A stretch of 64,000 nucleotides of DNA, taken from Spisula solida (taxonomy: Eukaryota > Mollusca > Bivalvia > Venerida > Mactridae). The number at the start of each line of letters is the position of its first letter. The stretch's first letter is position 1. The notes under the pieces were generated by a model. That model was not told the DNA's origin and made no database searches. It worked only from the letters and a program-made list of their open reading frames with translations. The translations under genes and the position numbers were made by a program. This document shows, in pieces, positions 1 through 10,320 of this stretch. The DNA lies in the NCBI GenBank assembly GCA_947247005.1, contig OX365956.1:16512089-16576088 (forward strand), in the 5' to 3' direction.

Positions 1-85
1 AAGGTCACTGACATCATTTCTGACTATTAGTCTGCTATGGGGGCATACGTTTTGGTTTACAAACATCTCTTTCTGATTAATCAAA
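1..85 (+). repeat. End of a dispersed 'GGGGGCATAC' repeat
   Basis: This stretch resembles 675-760, with shared 'AAGGTCACTG', 'CTATGGGGGCATAC' and 'TTTACAAACATCTCT' in the same order. It is the tail of a dispersed family whose body lies outside the window. It sits in the intron before the first visible zinc-finger exon. I know motifs like these from bivalve genomes, but the family name cannot be assigned by eye. Confidence 0.6.
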
Positions 86-181
86 TGACCGCACTCTGTC
101 TCATGCAAACAAACAACTTTAGATTGTCTTATTTAGTCTTAGATTTCTTTAAAATTAAAATAATGTGTTTATTTTTTACAG

Positions 182-418
182 AGGAAGAATTGTGGGAGCA
201 CAGAAGAAATGCTGATCATGAACCACGTAAGGTTCTCTCCTCCACTGGTAAAGAGTTACACTCACCTGAAGAGTTGGTCGCCATGGGTCACCTAAAATGT
301 GATATCTGTAGCAATTTCTATCCTCACAAACGTTCACTGAGACGACATATGTACAAGGTGCATAGAGATGTGCTACCTAAGTGGACATGCGCAGTGTGTG
401 GCGCTGAATTCGATACAC
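182..418 (+). CDS. ZNF-A exon: half finger, full finger, half finger
   Basis: The acceptor is 'TTTTTTACAG' ending at 181 and the donor is GTGAGT at 419. The exon is entered and left in phase 1. Residues 1-12 (EELWEHRRNADH) are the histidine half of a finger whose cysteine half must lie in an exon left of the window. Residues 39-60 form a complete C-X2-C-X12-H-X4-H finger. CAVC at 69-72 starts a finger that finishes in the next exon. An open frame extends left to 37, but it runs through intron and repeat, so the ATG at 37 is not taken as a start. Confidence 0.87.
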
Positions 419-2477
419 GTGAGTAACTGAAGCTTCATTTGGTGTATGCACATGTCGTCAAGCATTATCAGTGGTAGAGAGTTCACAATCTTTTACAAGG
501 CTGAAAAGAAATCACCTGTTTGGAAACTGAATTGGCATTAATATGCCCCCCCTCATCAATGTAGGTCGGTTTCCGTTCAATAACTCAAGCACACTTTGCC
601 CTAGGATCTTCAAACTTTACATGGAACTTGGTCATCAACTATAGATGACCTCTATTGATTTTGAGGTCAGTGGGTCAAAGGTCACTGCAACCTAAACCAT
701 TTCTGGCTATTGGGCTGCCATGGGGGCATACATGTTTTACAAACATCTCTTGTTTAAATGAATAAACATTCTCCTCCTTTTCACCGATTGAATTTGAGGC
801 TTTATGACCCTTTTTAACTTTTTGCAATGTATGATATTTATGCCCGCCATGTTTAATGAGGGGCATATTGCATTACACATGTATGTCTGACGGTCAGTTG
901 ATAAATAAGTTTTTGTTCAATATCTCGAGGACACTTGGCCCTAGGATAATGGGGCCTATGTATGTCCCTTACAGCGACAGCTCTTGTTGTAATATGTACA
1001 TGATTTAATGCCTGTCTTGTTGTTCACAGGTGATGCGCTATGGAAGCATAAGAGACAGTCACAGCATAAAACAAGCCTTTGGACACTGGGCAACTACCAG
1101 TGTGACTCTTGTGGGAAAATCTACAACCGATATGACTCATTTAGAGAACATAAATTGTCCTGTAAAACTGAGGGGAAGGAAGCTGAGGGAACTAAAGACT
1201 ATCCGTGCGATATTTGTGGTTTGGTGTTCAAGTCAATGTTACGAGTGAAATCACATAAACGCGGAGTCCATGTTGTTGCGCCAGTCGTTTGTCATGTATG
1301 TGGCGCTATGTGTAAGAATAAGCGCGCCCTGTTGGTACATAGACGACGTCATGATATGAAAAACAAAAAATTCGGATGTGACGATTGTGGCAAGACATTC
1401 TTCAACAACACATTACTGACGCAGCACATACGTACTCATACGAAGGAAAAACCATATAAATGTCCAATGTGTAACTACAGATGTGCCATTAAACAAAATA
1501 TTCATAAGCATTCTCAGAAAGTCCATAAAACCGTCGCAAAGGCTGTAGATATGTCCACCGATGTTGTTAAAGATGAAAATGCCGACACTGATACTGAATT
1601 GGGCAATACTGCTCTCGACTTATCAGAGGATGCACATTATACAAGCATGGATGAAAATCCACATGTTGTATCTGAACCTAACAAGTCGTACAGTGTTTCT
1701 GAACCTATCCCTAAACCATACAATGTGTCTGAACCTATCCCTAAACCATACAATGTGTCTGAACTTATCCCTAAACCATACAATGTTTCTGAACCAATCC
1801 CTAAACCATATGAGGTTTCTGAACCTAAGCCATATGATACTACGCAATTACCAGATATCCGATATACTATGTCAGAGTTTCAGAAGTATGCGGCTGGACG
1901 TAGGGAGTTGTTTGGTGTTGATAAAATGTTAGGAGGAAAGGATGAGAGAGAGCTTCAGGCTTTACAGAGTCTGGGTGCACTGAGCGAAGGCGTACACGAT
2001 TTGCGGTCTCAGAATCTGGGTGGACTCAGTGAAGGTGTTCACGACTTACGGTCTCCAAACCTTGGTGGACTTGGTGAAGGAGTACATGACTTGAGGTCTC
2101 CCAGTCTGGGTGCACACAGTGAAGGTGTTCATGACCTACGTTCTCCGAGTGTTCGACAAGCTGAAGTTGATCACCGTCATCCAACAGAACCGGAAAACCT
2201 TCATAACCCTTCATCCTCTCACCATATGTCGCAGAAAGACAAATATCCAAGCTCTCATTATGGAAGTGCTTATCTAAACGAACTTCAAGATTTACGCTTG
2301 CCAAGTGCTATTAGGTCGACAGATAATGCGGCAGCAGATGGAAGCCGCAAAAACTACATGCCGACTAATTTAAGTAATTACCCGGGCCTGAGTGATATGT
2401 CGTTCTCTCCCCGTAGCAGTAGCCATAATGAACCTAACCCTTATAAATATAACTGGGGGGCTTCCTCAAGCAAGTAA
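182..2477 (+). CDS. ZNF-A: multi-finger C2H2 zinc-finger protein (5' partial)
   Basis: Two exons, 182-418 and 1030-2477, give 560 full codons and a stop; the 5' part lies left of the window. The exon lengths close the frame exactly across a phase-1 intron. The visible protein has half a finger, then seven fingers (one of C2HC form), then a disordered tail of about 300 residues. A TKEKPYK linker, the TGEKP type of DNA-binding fingers, joins the sixth and seventh fingers. The family normally binds DNA in the nucleus; no target can be inferred. ZNF-B on the opposite strand is a clear paralog with the same finger order. No KRAB, BTB or SCAN domain is visible. An orthologue cannot be named. Confidence 0.88.
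541..985. repeat. Dispersed bivalve-type repeat in ZNF-A intron
   Basis: Opens with 'ATATGCCCCCCCTCATC', continues with 'GTTCAATAACTCAAGCACAC', and holds a 'GGGGGCATAC' segment that matches the window's left edge. A second, partly inverted segment from 850 has 'AATGAGGGGCATATTGC' and 'CAATATCTCGAGGACAC'. It ends with 'AGCTCTTGTTG' near 985. This looks like two nested or joined copies of one family. It fills most of the intron between the two ZNF-A exons. Confidence 0.6.
1030..2477 (+). CDS. ZNF-A terminal exon: five and a half fingers plus repeat tail
   Basis: The acceptor 'TTGTTCACAG' ends at 1029. The first codon is completed by the C at 418, giving Arg, and the split finger becomes C-X2-C-X12-H-X5-H with its second half DALWKHKRQSQH. 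Then come a C2HC finger (CDSC...HKLSC), CDIC...HKRGVH, CHVC...HRRRH, CDDC...HIRTH, the linker TKEKPYK, and CPMC...HSQKVH. After the last finger the chain turns acidic (1540-1670) and then repetitive: a 10-residue Pro/Ser/Tyr unit, followed by a 15-residue SEGVHDLRS unit. The tail ends at TAA 2475-2477. It has no recognised domain and is probably disordered. Confidence 0.88.
1695..1838 (+). repeat. In-frame 30-bp minisatellite coding a 10-residue repeat
   Basis: Four units begin at 1695, 1725, 1755 and 1785, and a shortened fifth begins at 1815. Each codes V-S-E-P-I-P-K-P-Y-N or a close variant. The period is a multiple of three, so copy-number change keeps the frame. It lies in the tail after the last zinc finger. 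The ZNF-B tail has nothing like it. Confidence 0.85.
1971..2150 (+). repeat. In-frame 45-bp minisatellite coding a 15-residue repeat
   Basis: Four units start at 1971, 2016, 2061 and 2106. Each codes L-G-x-x-x-E-G-V-H-D-L-R-S-x-x. The core EGVHDLRS is invariant, while the leading LGGL and the last two residues vary. Invariant protein over a drifting DNA sequence hints at selection on the peptide, but four copies are too few to be sure. Confidence 0.85.
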
Positions 2478-3449
2478 ACTTTTGGTTACTGTTTTATCAA
2501 AGCACTTAAGGAACCCCTAACCTTACACTCAAATTTAAATTATTTATAAAATTTAATATAACCGCTACAAGTAGTGGTAAACCGATGTTCAATATGGCTT
2601 ATTATTTAGTTAAAGGGGCATACCCTGGAACTGAAGTGTCTCGAATAGCAATCAAATTGGTATCATTTTAAAACCTAAGACAAATAATGAAAACCTTGTA
2701 AAAAAATAACGAAAATCCCGCTAGTTTAAAAAATTTTTTTTCAAGAATAACTAAATATCGTTGTCGTCAATAAAAGGCTGACAGCCTTTTATTAAAATCG
2801 ATATACAAAATATCGAAGCGCGTTTTATAGAGTAAATTCTTCTTTGACTTTTCGGTAATAGTTGGTTTTACAAGCGATAAACGCAATGTTGTTGTATGCA
2901 AACCAAGACACTCCAGTTTCTGGGCAGGCCCCTTTAACAAAACTCCTATAAACTATGTTTGTCCCAAATGCGTTGGGTTTTAAGGAATTATTAAAATTTG
3001 AAAAATAAAACGTGTAAGATTTCCATTAGGCCAGAGTTCTTTGATTGTTTGTTACTCAGACCCTATCTATCTTTTGTCATTTTAAAAGAATTTTAAAAAA
3101 ATGGAAAAAATGTTTTGATGGTAATGTTCCTGCCTTGTTTTATAATTTCATTATTTTGTTAATGCTAAGCTAGTATTGTAAGTGTAGTATACTAGTCTTA
3201 AGATAAATTGACTATTTTCTTGAAAACGAATACTGTTGTTGATTGCTTTAAATCGGACACATGTCATTGACTAGTCCACCACTAACAGCGAGGTAGCTAT
3301 GTTATGGGAGTATTTCTTTTTCCCCCCTTCCTGCACACTTTCACTCACTAGAGTCTGTGTACCAAAAAAAAAAGAATGTCTTAGTGCTTTGATAAAACAG
3401 TACCATGGTGTTAACAAAATTAAAACAATTTCAACATAGACTTGACAAC
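2478..3449 (+). other. ZNF-A 3' flank / probable 3' UTR
   Basis: No gene is seen here. AT-rich sequence follows the stop and holds the MITE at 2610-2937. AATAAA hexamers occur at 2769-2774 (inside the MITE) and 3004-3009; either could be the polyadenylation signal, and no downstream element decides between them. Confidence 0.4.
2610..2937. mobile_element. MITE with ~32-bp terminal inverted repeats (copy 1)
   Basis: The left end reads TTAAAGGGGCATACCCTGGA and continues for about 32 bp. The right end, reverse-complemented, reads TTAAAGGGGCCTGCCCAGAA and also ends in GTGTCT. There is no coding capacity. A second copy in the opposite orientation lies at 42454-42867. TTAA at both ends would suit a piggyBac-like target site but could equally be part of the terminal repeat. 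It lies 130 bp past the ZNF-A stop, so it may be in the 3' UTR. Confidence 0.85.
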
Positions 3450-3662
3450 TTACTGTAAACCAATTTACTTTTGTGTATACTAATTTTCGCGTTTTGCTGA
3501 TCATTGAATATATTCGCAACTACAAATTTTCGCGTTTTCAAGTCTCCCACAATGTCCATATTATTGTTTTACCACTTTTGCGGTTATTTAATTCGCGGAA
3601 TTTTACCTCTGGCGAACTCTGCGAAATTAAATCGCGCGAAATAATTTATAGGTTTACAGTAA
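3450..3662. mobile_element. AT-rich MITE, perfect 12-bp TIR (TTACTGTAAACC)
   Basis: TTACTGTAAACC at 3450-3461 is perfectly inverted at 3651-3662. The interior is rich in 'TTTTCGCG' and 'AATTCGCGG'. It codes nothing. A truncated relative lies at 14449-14578 in a ZNF-B intron, and related 'TTTACAGTA' ends occur near 26.7 and 27.5 kb. The interval 3663-4022 that follows shows no feature. Confidence 0.8.
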
Positions 3663-4022
3663 TTGCCTAGAATTGGTGTTCTGTGAAATGGATGATTTCT
3701 AAGATATGGAATATAATTGTTGAATGACTGTTGTTAATTATACTTTGTTATTTACATATATTTTCCTTCAAGTTGCCATAGCAACTGTTTGAAACTTCTA
3801 TACAATATGCATGCATTATGAAAAAAGTCTATATATAGTTTTAACTGATTTCTGGTTGATTGTGGAATTATATAAACATTTCATCATATTTACCTAATAT
3901 AATTGTGCCCCACACTTATGCTTGGCTTTTGCTGTTTATTGCGATTATCATGAAATGACTGTATATGTATGTATATTTTGTATATACACATGTATGCAAT
4001 GGTGACTGTTTAACCAATAACT

Positions 4023-4368
4023 GGAGCCCGTTGCCTAACCAAGCCGCTTCAAAAAGGCGCTACCGAGCACTTTCCTACGTCTGTGCAACGACACGCTACG
4101 AGCGAGCAGTGCTCACCGATAGCATACCGTTTCTTTACACTTTGCTAGGCAAGCGCTTCCGAGCGCTACCGAAGCAGTCCGTTGCATTAAAAGCGCTCGG
4201 TAGCGCTCGATAGCGCTTTGCTACGAAACGGTCTGCTATCCGCGAGCGGTCGCCGGTAGCATATAATTTTTCCGCTTCGTCCGCTACGAAGTGCTTTTTG
4301 GAAGCAAGCCGTTTCCTAGCGTAGCGTTACCGAGCGCTCGGTAGTGGTTTGGTTAGGCAATGGGCTCC
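4023..4368. mobile_element. GC-rich inverted-repeat element with GAGCGC clusters
   Basis: The left end GGAGCCCGTTGCCTAACCAA is mirrored at 4342-4368, whose reverse complement is GGAGCCCATTGCCTAACCAA. The interior is a dense patchwork of 'GCTACCGAGCGC' and 'CGGTAGCGCTC' in both orientations, far richer in GC than its surroundings. It has no protein and is probably a foldback or MITE-type element. Confidence 0.75.
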
Positions 4369-4659
4369 TGATTCATTATGTATATAGTACAAAGATAATG
4401 ACATGAACCTAGCCTTTATGCATGAATGTATTGCAAGGTTCTTGCGTTGAATATATCAATTTCCAGGAGCAAACCATACAATATAGGTCCTTAAGATTTG
4501 TGTTTGTTTAAAACCTTGAATGCCTTTCTGATACTCCCCGCTTATGAAAATGTACAGCAGGGTTCATAAATATAGACAATATATCAGTTTTTAAATAATG
4601 GTAATAGAAGGTTGAGGATAATGCCAAATTCTCTGTACTATAGGCTACAAGTGCTAAAT

Positions 4660-4880
4660 TAATTTTATTATGCACGTCTAAAAATATTTTGATTCTGACA
4701 AAAATTGTGGTTACTATGGCAACAGAAAGAGTGAAAATATGCCCAAATCTGGATCCTGCCATAACTCAAGCAGTTTCCAAGCTAGGTTTATGAAACTTGA
4801 TATGTGGATAGGGGGCAATAAGGGGATTATGCACGTCTAAAAATAGTTTGTTATGGCAACAGAAACATTGAAAATGGTCT
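4660..4880. repeat. Dispersed repeat with internal duplication
   Basis: 'TTATGCACGTCTAAAAATA' occurs near 4666 and again near 4826, each followed within 40 bp by 'ATGGCAACAGAAA' and then 'TGAAAAT'. Between them is 'CATAACTCAAGCAG...ATGAAACTTG', wording shared by many mollusc dispersed repeats. No terminal structure is visible. Confidence 0.5.
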
Positions 4881-5172
4881 CAAACCGGTAGGGGACTTCT
4901 GTATTGCTTGCAATTCTTAATTACTTGTTTATCGAACATAAAGAGTGTCATAATGGTACAATACAATCTGGGTAAATGTTTGGAAAAATGCATTGAAAAG
5001 ACAAATTCTACCTTGAAAAGTCCTTGCATTTTGTTGTTAGAATTTTGTGTTAACCATGGATAAAACACAACTTTAATTTTCTATTATACTACTGTTGTAT
5101 TGTCTTTCTCAGTACATATACATATTATATTTTTCATGCATACTTATGGTTTGCCGATTTGTTGTTGTTTTT

Positions 5173-6015
5173 AGCTCACCTGTCACAAAGTGACAGAGTG
5201 AGCTTTTGTGATCACTCTTCGTCCGGTGTCAACAAATTGCGTGTGTAGACACTAGAGGTCACAATTTTGACCTAATCTTTATGAAACTTGGTCAAAATGA
5301 TCATCTTAACAAAATCTAGGTCAAATTCAATATTGGGTCGTTTGGCCTCATAAACTAGGTCACAAGGTCAAAGCATAGAAAATCCTTGTGTAGTCACTAG
5401 AGGTCACAATTTTGACCTAATCCTTATGAAACTTGATCACAATGATCATTTCAACGAAATCTAGGCCACGTGCAATTTTTGGTCATCCGGGATCAAAAAC
5501 TAGGTCACAAGGTCAAATCATAGAAAAACCTTGTGTAGTCACTAGAGGTCACAATTTTAACCTAATCTTTGTGAAACTTGATCACAATGATCATCTCAAC
5601 AAAACCTAGACCAAGTTCGATATTGGGTTATCTTGGGTCAAAAACTAGGTCACAATGTCAAATCATAGAAAAACCTTGTATAGTCATTTGAGATCCCAAT
5701 TTTGACCTAATCATTTTGAAACTTTGTCGCAATGATCATCTTTAAGACTTAACAAAAACTAGGTCAAGTTCGATATTGGGTCGTCTGGGATAAAAACTAG
5801 GTCACTAGGTCAAATCATAGAAAAACCTTGTATGGTCACTTGAGGTCACCATTTTAGCCTAATCTTTATGAAACTTGATCACAATGATCATCTCAACGAA
5901 ATCTAGGCCAAGTGCAATATTGGGTCATCGGAGGCCAAGAACTAGGTCAAATCACAGGGCTTGCGTGCACTGCTACGACAGGTGAGCGACCTAGGGCCCT
6001 GTGGGCCCTCTTGTT
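5173..6015. repeat. Bivalve-type 'AGCTCACCTG...GGTGAGC' element with ~150-bp internal tandem units
   Basis: It opens with AGCTCACCTGTCACAAAGTG and closes with ACAGGTGAGCGACC, then a GGGCCC-TGT-GGGCCC hairpin and TCTTGTT. In between, about five diverged units of roughly 150 bp each carry 'CTAGGTCACAAGGTCAAATC', 'GAAAAACCTTGT', 'GAGGTCACAATTTTGACC' and 'CAATGATCATCTCAAC'. A second copy follows at 6475-6968. Confidence 0.8.
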
Positions 6016-6474
6016 AAATGAATTGTTAAAGATGTATGTTATAAATGTATTAGAGAATGTATGTTTAATCTATTAGAATGTTATTGTTACGTGCATGAAA
6101 TGTGATATATAATTATTACGTGGCTTTTATATGTAAATTTTTTAACTTGTATCTATAGGTCATCTTGTTGTAGTTAGTATCATAATGAGTGAAGTATCGC
6201 ATCGAATGGATGCCATCTGTACGAAAGGACGGCAGTGACCAATCAAATAAATAATGTACCAATTACAAATAGCAAAATACTGTAGTGAAACCAAGAAATA
6301 CCCATTCACAATTTCACTTCAATACCAACTATTGCTTAATTTCAACTTCCATGATTTTGTGATTTAAAATGTTACTGTTGATCTTTTGTACATATGTCCT
6401 TTATTTTCGTGTTCATCTTGACTTGCAGTTTTTGCTTGGCTTCTGGTGCCTACTGAAAGTATTGTATTGTTTTT

Positions 6475-6968
6475 AGCTCACCTACCACAACGTGGCAAGA
6501 TGAGCTTTTGTGATTGTTTTTTGTCCGTCGTCCGTCAGTTAGACAATCATCGTTAACACTCTAGCATGTTCATGTTTGCTTTGATCTTCACTGCGCTTGG
6601 TCAGAAGTTGCATTTAAATCAAATCTAGGTCAAGTTCGAATTTTGGTAATGTGGGGTCAATAACTTGATCAAATAATAGGAAAATCTTGTTAACACTCTA
6701 GGCCACATTTTTTCTTCAATCTTCATGAAGTTTGGTCAAAATGTTTATCTTGATGACACTAAGGTCAAGTTCGAAGATGGGTCATGTGGGGTCGAGAACT
6801 AGGTCAATAGGTCAAATAGTAGAAAAACCTTGTTAACACTTGGCCACATTTTTTCTTCAATCTTCATGAAGTTTGGTCAAAATGTTTATCTTGATGACCT
6901 TAAGGTCAAGTTAAAAGTTTGACCATGTTTAGCAGGTGAGCGCAACAGGATCTATAATCCTCTTGTCT
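6475..6968. repeat. Second 'AGCTCACC...GGTGAGC' element, with two direct subrepeats
   Basis: It starts TTTTAGCTCACCTACCAC and has 'CGTCCGTCGTCCGTCAG', as such elements often do. It ends 'GCAGGTGAGCGCAAC...CCTCTTGT'. Two internal units around 6700 and 6843 repeat 'GGCCACATTTTTTCTTCAAT' followed by 'CTTCATGAAGTTTGGTC'. A degraded third relative at 6993-7060 keeps 'TTTTAGCTCA' and 'GGCCCTCTTTGTT'. The stretch 6016-6474 is plain AT-rich sequence. Confidence 0.75.
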
Positions 6969-7335
6969 TCTTTAACTTTGTATATTTATTTTTTAGCTCA
7001 GAATAAGAATTGCTTCAGGTGATCGGGGCATGGCGAGCTCCATTATGGCCCTCTTTGTTTTATATATTCACAATTTACTGAAACCATTTTCTTAGTAAAC
7101 TTTCTATAATTTTTTTGATTGAATTTATTTGTTATTTTAGCAATATTTTTATCATTGTTTACAGCTAGTGCATTTATACCATGAATATTTTATGTACAGT
7201 AACACTTCAATAATAAGACTACCATAGTAATTGACCCTTATTGAGTTGATCTTGATATGGAGTTTAAATACAAAGCAAAACTGTGCAAATGGACTTGAAA
7301 ATCATGTTCATAATTTTGACAATCACAGGTAACTG

Positions 7336-7441
7336 TATCAATAATAGAGAGTTAACAAAAAAAAATTTTTTTATAAATTTATAATATCTAAGATAACACA
7401 AATTTTATAAAAAAAAATTTTTTTTTAATCTATCAATGATA
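7336..7441. repeat. Short AT-rich inverted repeat
   Basis: 'TATCAATAATAGAGAGTTAA' on the left faces the reverse complement of 'TTAATCTATCAATGATA' on the right. Runs of A and T between them also pair. It is probably a very small MITE. At this AT content a chance hairpin is possible. Confidence 0.4.
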
Positions 7442-7560
7442 AAGTTTGCTGTGAGTGCAACCTCTCCAAAACAACCATTAAGAGTAGCAAAAGTATGTTG
7501 TTGTTAAAAGGTTGTTGCTCAAGATGGTTATATTTATAGCTTAATTGTGCAGTGGGGAGC

Positions 7561-8385
7561 AACATGCTGTTGGTAAAGGGTGGTTGCTACTCTAGAGTAG
7601 GGGTGGGCCGATGCATCTAAATATCGATGCATTGCGATTCTGAGTGTCCCGATAGTATGGATCGATTGTAAAAGTCTCGATCCGATAACTATCGCCGATA
7701 GTTAGCTCAACTATTGATAGTTAAGATAGTTTCCTTTTTATAAATAAAGTTTATTAATTTAAAACAACTTCCGTTTTCGTTAAAAAAACTAATTGTAAAT
7801 AACCACATGCATCAAAACAGCCACAATGGAACAATATCGCCTTAATTTTATTAAATTGATTTTAAATCATTCCCACAAATAGTAGATTTGTACGTTGTAC
7901 AACAAAGTGATATCTTACACACTGCAAATTTGCATTTACAAGTATATCTCTGGTTTTCAAATCTTTGCAATAACTATTGCAATAGTATCGCAATAGTTTC
8001 CAGCAATACAATAGTATCACAATAGTACTTTCACCAATAGTAATAGTATTGCAATAGTCAACGTTAGACCCAATAGTCACCCCTACTCTAGAGAGGGCCA
8101 ATCGGGAGAGGTTGCTGTTGGTAAAGGGAGGTTGCTACTCTAGAGAGGGCCAATCAGAAGAGGTTGCTGTTGGTAAAGGGGGGTTGCTACTCTAGAGAGG
8201 GCCAAACGGGAGAGGTTGCTGTTGGTAAAGGGGGGTTGCTACTCTAGAGAGGGCCAATCGGGAGAGGTTGCTGTTGGTAAAGGGGGTTGCTACTCTAGAG
8301 AGGGCCAATCGGGAGAGGTTGCTGTTGGTAAAGGGGGGTTGCTTCTCTAGAGAGGGCCAATCAGAAGAGGTTGCAGTGTTATTGT
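7561..8385. repeat. 52-bp tandem array interrupted by a MITE
   Basis: Units start at 8111, 8163, 8215, 8267, 8318 and 8370 (period 51-52 bp). They read GTTGCTGTTGGTAAAGGG, then GGTTGCTACTCTAGAG, then AGGGCCAATCGGGAGAG. A single leading unit at about 7566-7597 is cut off from the rest by the element at 7598-8085. Decayed units may extend left to 7440. It has no coding potential. Confidence 0.85.
7598..8085. mobile_element. hAT-like MITE with perfect 8-bp target duplication
   Basis: The ends are TAGGGGTG...CACCCCTA. CTCTAGAG flanks it at 7590-7597 and at 8086-8093, the exact 8 bp expected of hAT elements. The interior is rich in 'TATCGATGCATTGCG' and many 'AATAGTATCGCAATAG' permutations, and has no transposase. 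It went into one unit of the 52-bp array. Confidence 0.88.
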
Positions 8386-9377
8386 CAATGAATTATTCTC
8401 TTTAATAAACATTTTACTGTATAATAATTCAATTTTATAAATTTATATATTAAAATTATTATGGTTAGATTATTGCGTGCTATTAATTGTTACTTTGGTT
8501 CCAGACAGAACTGATTCTTTGTTATATGTGCTTAATATTATATAACCTTCTCTTTAAGGCTTTTAAACTGTTGATCTTAGAGTATAAATTATGTGTCTAG
8601 TATATAGCAGTTGTTGTTTTTCAATCCAAGTTGGTCAGGAAATGAATACGATTTTGTGTTGCAAACATTGTGACATCTGTCCGGACGTACATACAGCACA
8701 AAATCAATTTGTCCCCCCCCCACTATAATATTATGTGAGTGACATAATTTCTGCGTAGGAGTCTGAAATTCGGAACATTTAAGGTACAAAACCACCAAAT
8801 GCCTACGCGGACCAAAATCAGATACACTCAAGTAGTCCTGTAAAAAACTTTGATTTGGCTGGAAATGGTGGTATGTGTTGACAAATCGGCATTAGAATCA
8901 TGTAATTGGGTTAACATGCTTTGTACACATGTATGTGATGTAGTGAAACTGTTTTATTTAAAAAATTTTGATATTCTGGCTTAAATATGAAAGTGAAAGT
9001 AGGGTTGTGGCTAACAGACTTCCAATCAGTCCGCGCGTGTGAGAAAATATGTTCACCGCATTTGACGAACCAAATTTTTCTTATATGATACGCAACCCCC
9101 TGATTTTTTTTTATTTTCTTGAGGCTATATGTTATTTCTATTGATTGGTGGATTTTGAGAGGTCCCCATGGACAAAAGTTTGACATTTGTTTGGTCAGCA
9201 ATTTGTCACTTTGCATTGAGTTAAAGAACAAATCTATTTGGTGGTTTGTTACCTTTAATGTCACTGAAGAAACAGTATAACATAATTTGTATTATAAACT
9301 CTGAATACCCACAGTGGTCCACTTCACTCAGGTGTATGAATGTTCCCGGGTAGTGGCTGTTAACAGCTGACTTTAGC
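8386..9377. other. No gene seen
   Basis: AT-rich sequence with a C homopolymer at about 8713-8721. The open frames here are short and lack splice signals, homology motifs or compositional bias. I see no repeat structure. Confidence 0.5.
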
Positions 9378-9621
9378 AGGCCTCGACAAATATTTTTAAA
9401 AGCACTCAATCTCAATAAAATCAGATCCTAACATTTAGCTACGCTATATATCAGTGTAAAGTAGTGAAGCGTTATGTGGATTTGATTTAAATGAGATTGA
9501 AAAGCACTCTACCTGCAATATAGACAAAGAAGAAAACCCCAAAATCGTACTTGTCCTGCTACATGAATAAAGAAGGAAATTTTTTGCAGGACAAGTGGAC
9601 TAGTAGATTTATTGAGGCCTG
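9378..9621. mobile_element. hAT-like MITE, CAGGCCTC ends
   Basis: The left end CAGGCCTCGACAAATATTT pairs with the reverse complement of the right end, CAGGCCTCAATAAATCTA. Both carry the CAGG-type terminus common in hAT elements. No clean 8-bp duplication is visible (GACTTTAG against TTTAGACT), so the insertion is old or the boundary is shifted. It is non-coding. Confidence 0.6.
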
Positions 9622-9649
9622 TTTAGACTATGTCTGATCACAGAGATTA

Positions 9650-10000
9650 TGTAAAGTCAACTCGGTTGCCCCATGTTTGAAAGAAGACTTTAAGCAGTAC
9701 CTATCCATTCAGATCCAACTAAGCCCAGTCCGGAGCATGCGCTCTGCACATAGTCTTGATGTGGTGAACATTTGTGTCAGCTGTCTTTAAAACCCTTCAA
9801 GGGGTTCAGAGTTACAGAGCGGAAGGGAAACAAAGTCATAATTATGCCCTTTTACCCCTAAGTGTGACCTTGACCTTGAAGCAACGCATCCAGAACATGC
9901 GCTCTGCACTTGGTCTTGATGTGGTGAACATTTGTGTCAGTTTCTTTAAAGCAGAAAGGGAACTGCTAACAACAGACGGACGGACACGGAGGCGATAACA
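9650..10000. repeat. Dispersed repeat with a 45-bp direct duplication
   Basis: A 45-bp segment starting CATGCGCTCTGCAC and ending CATTTGTGTCAG occurs at 9736-9780 and 9896-9940. Between are 'CATAATTATGCCC' and 'GTGACCTTGACCTTGAA'. It closes with 'ACAGACGGACGGACACGGA' and an ATAATATGGC-like end. Such endings are common in bivalve dispersed repeats. The following 10001-10320 shows nothing. Confidence 0.65.
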
Positions 10001-10320
10001 TAATATGGCGTATAAAAATAATACACAAATAATAAATAAAGATTTATTCCAAAAAGGATGGAATGTAAAATAAGGAAAGCGTAGAAAAGCAGCAAAAAAT
10101 GTTTACAGTATAAGTATTTTTAGTAATATCATTAACTTAACACAAAATATAATGGAAGACAAAAACAAATCCCAACTAAAAACATGTTTGACACAACAAC
10201 ATGTCTCGGTTGTCTCCCATAACGCAGGCAAATATCATCCAACACTTCCTGACTGTATACATAACTAAAAGGCTTGGAAGCATTTATTCGTGTGACGTTT
10301 CATTGAAATCCACTTTGGAT

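Noticed and set aside
37..181. ATG at 37 as the start of ZNF-A
   Set aside because: The sequence from 37 to 181 is repeat and intron, ends in a clear TTTTTTACAG acceptor, and the exon opens with half a finger, so the start lies further upstream.
1561..1932. Plus- and minus-strand frames overlapping the ZNF-A tail
   Set aside because: Shadows of the 30-bp coding minisatellite.
7561..8385. CRISPR-like look of regularly spaced repeats
   Set aside because: Units are contiguous with no unique spacers, and the genome is eukaryotic. The same applies to the arrays at 25605, 31983 and 57800.
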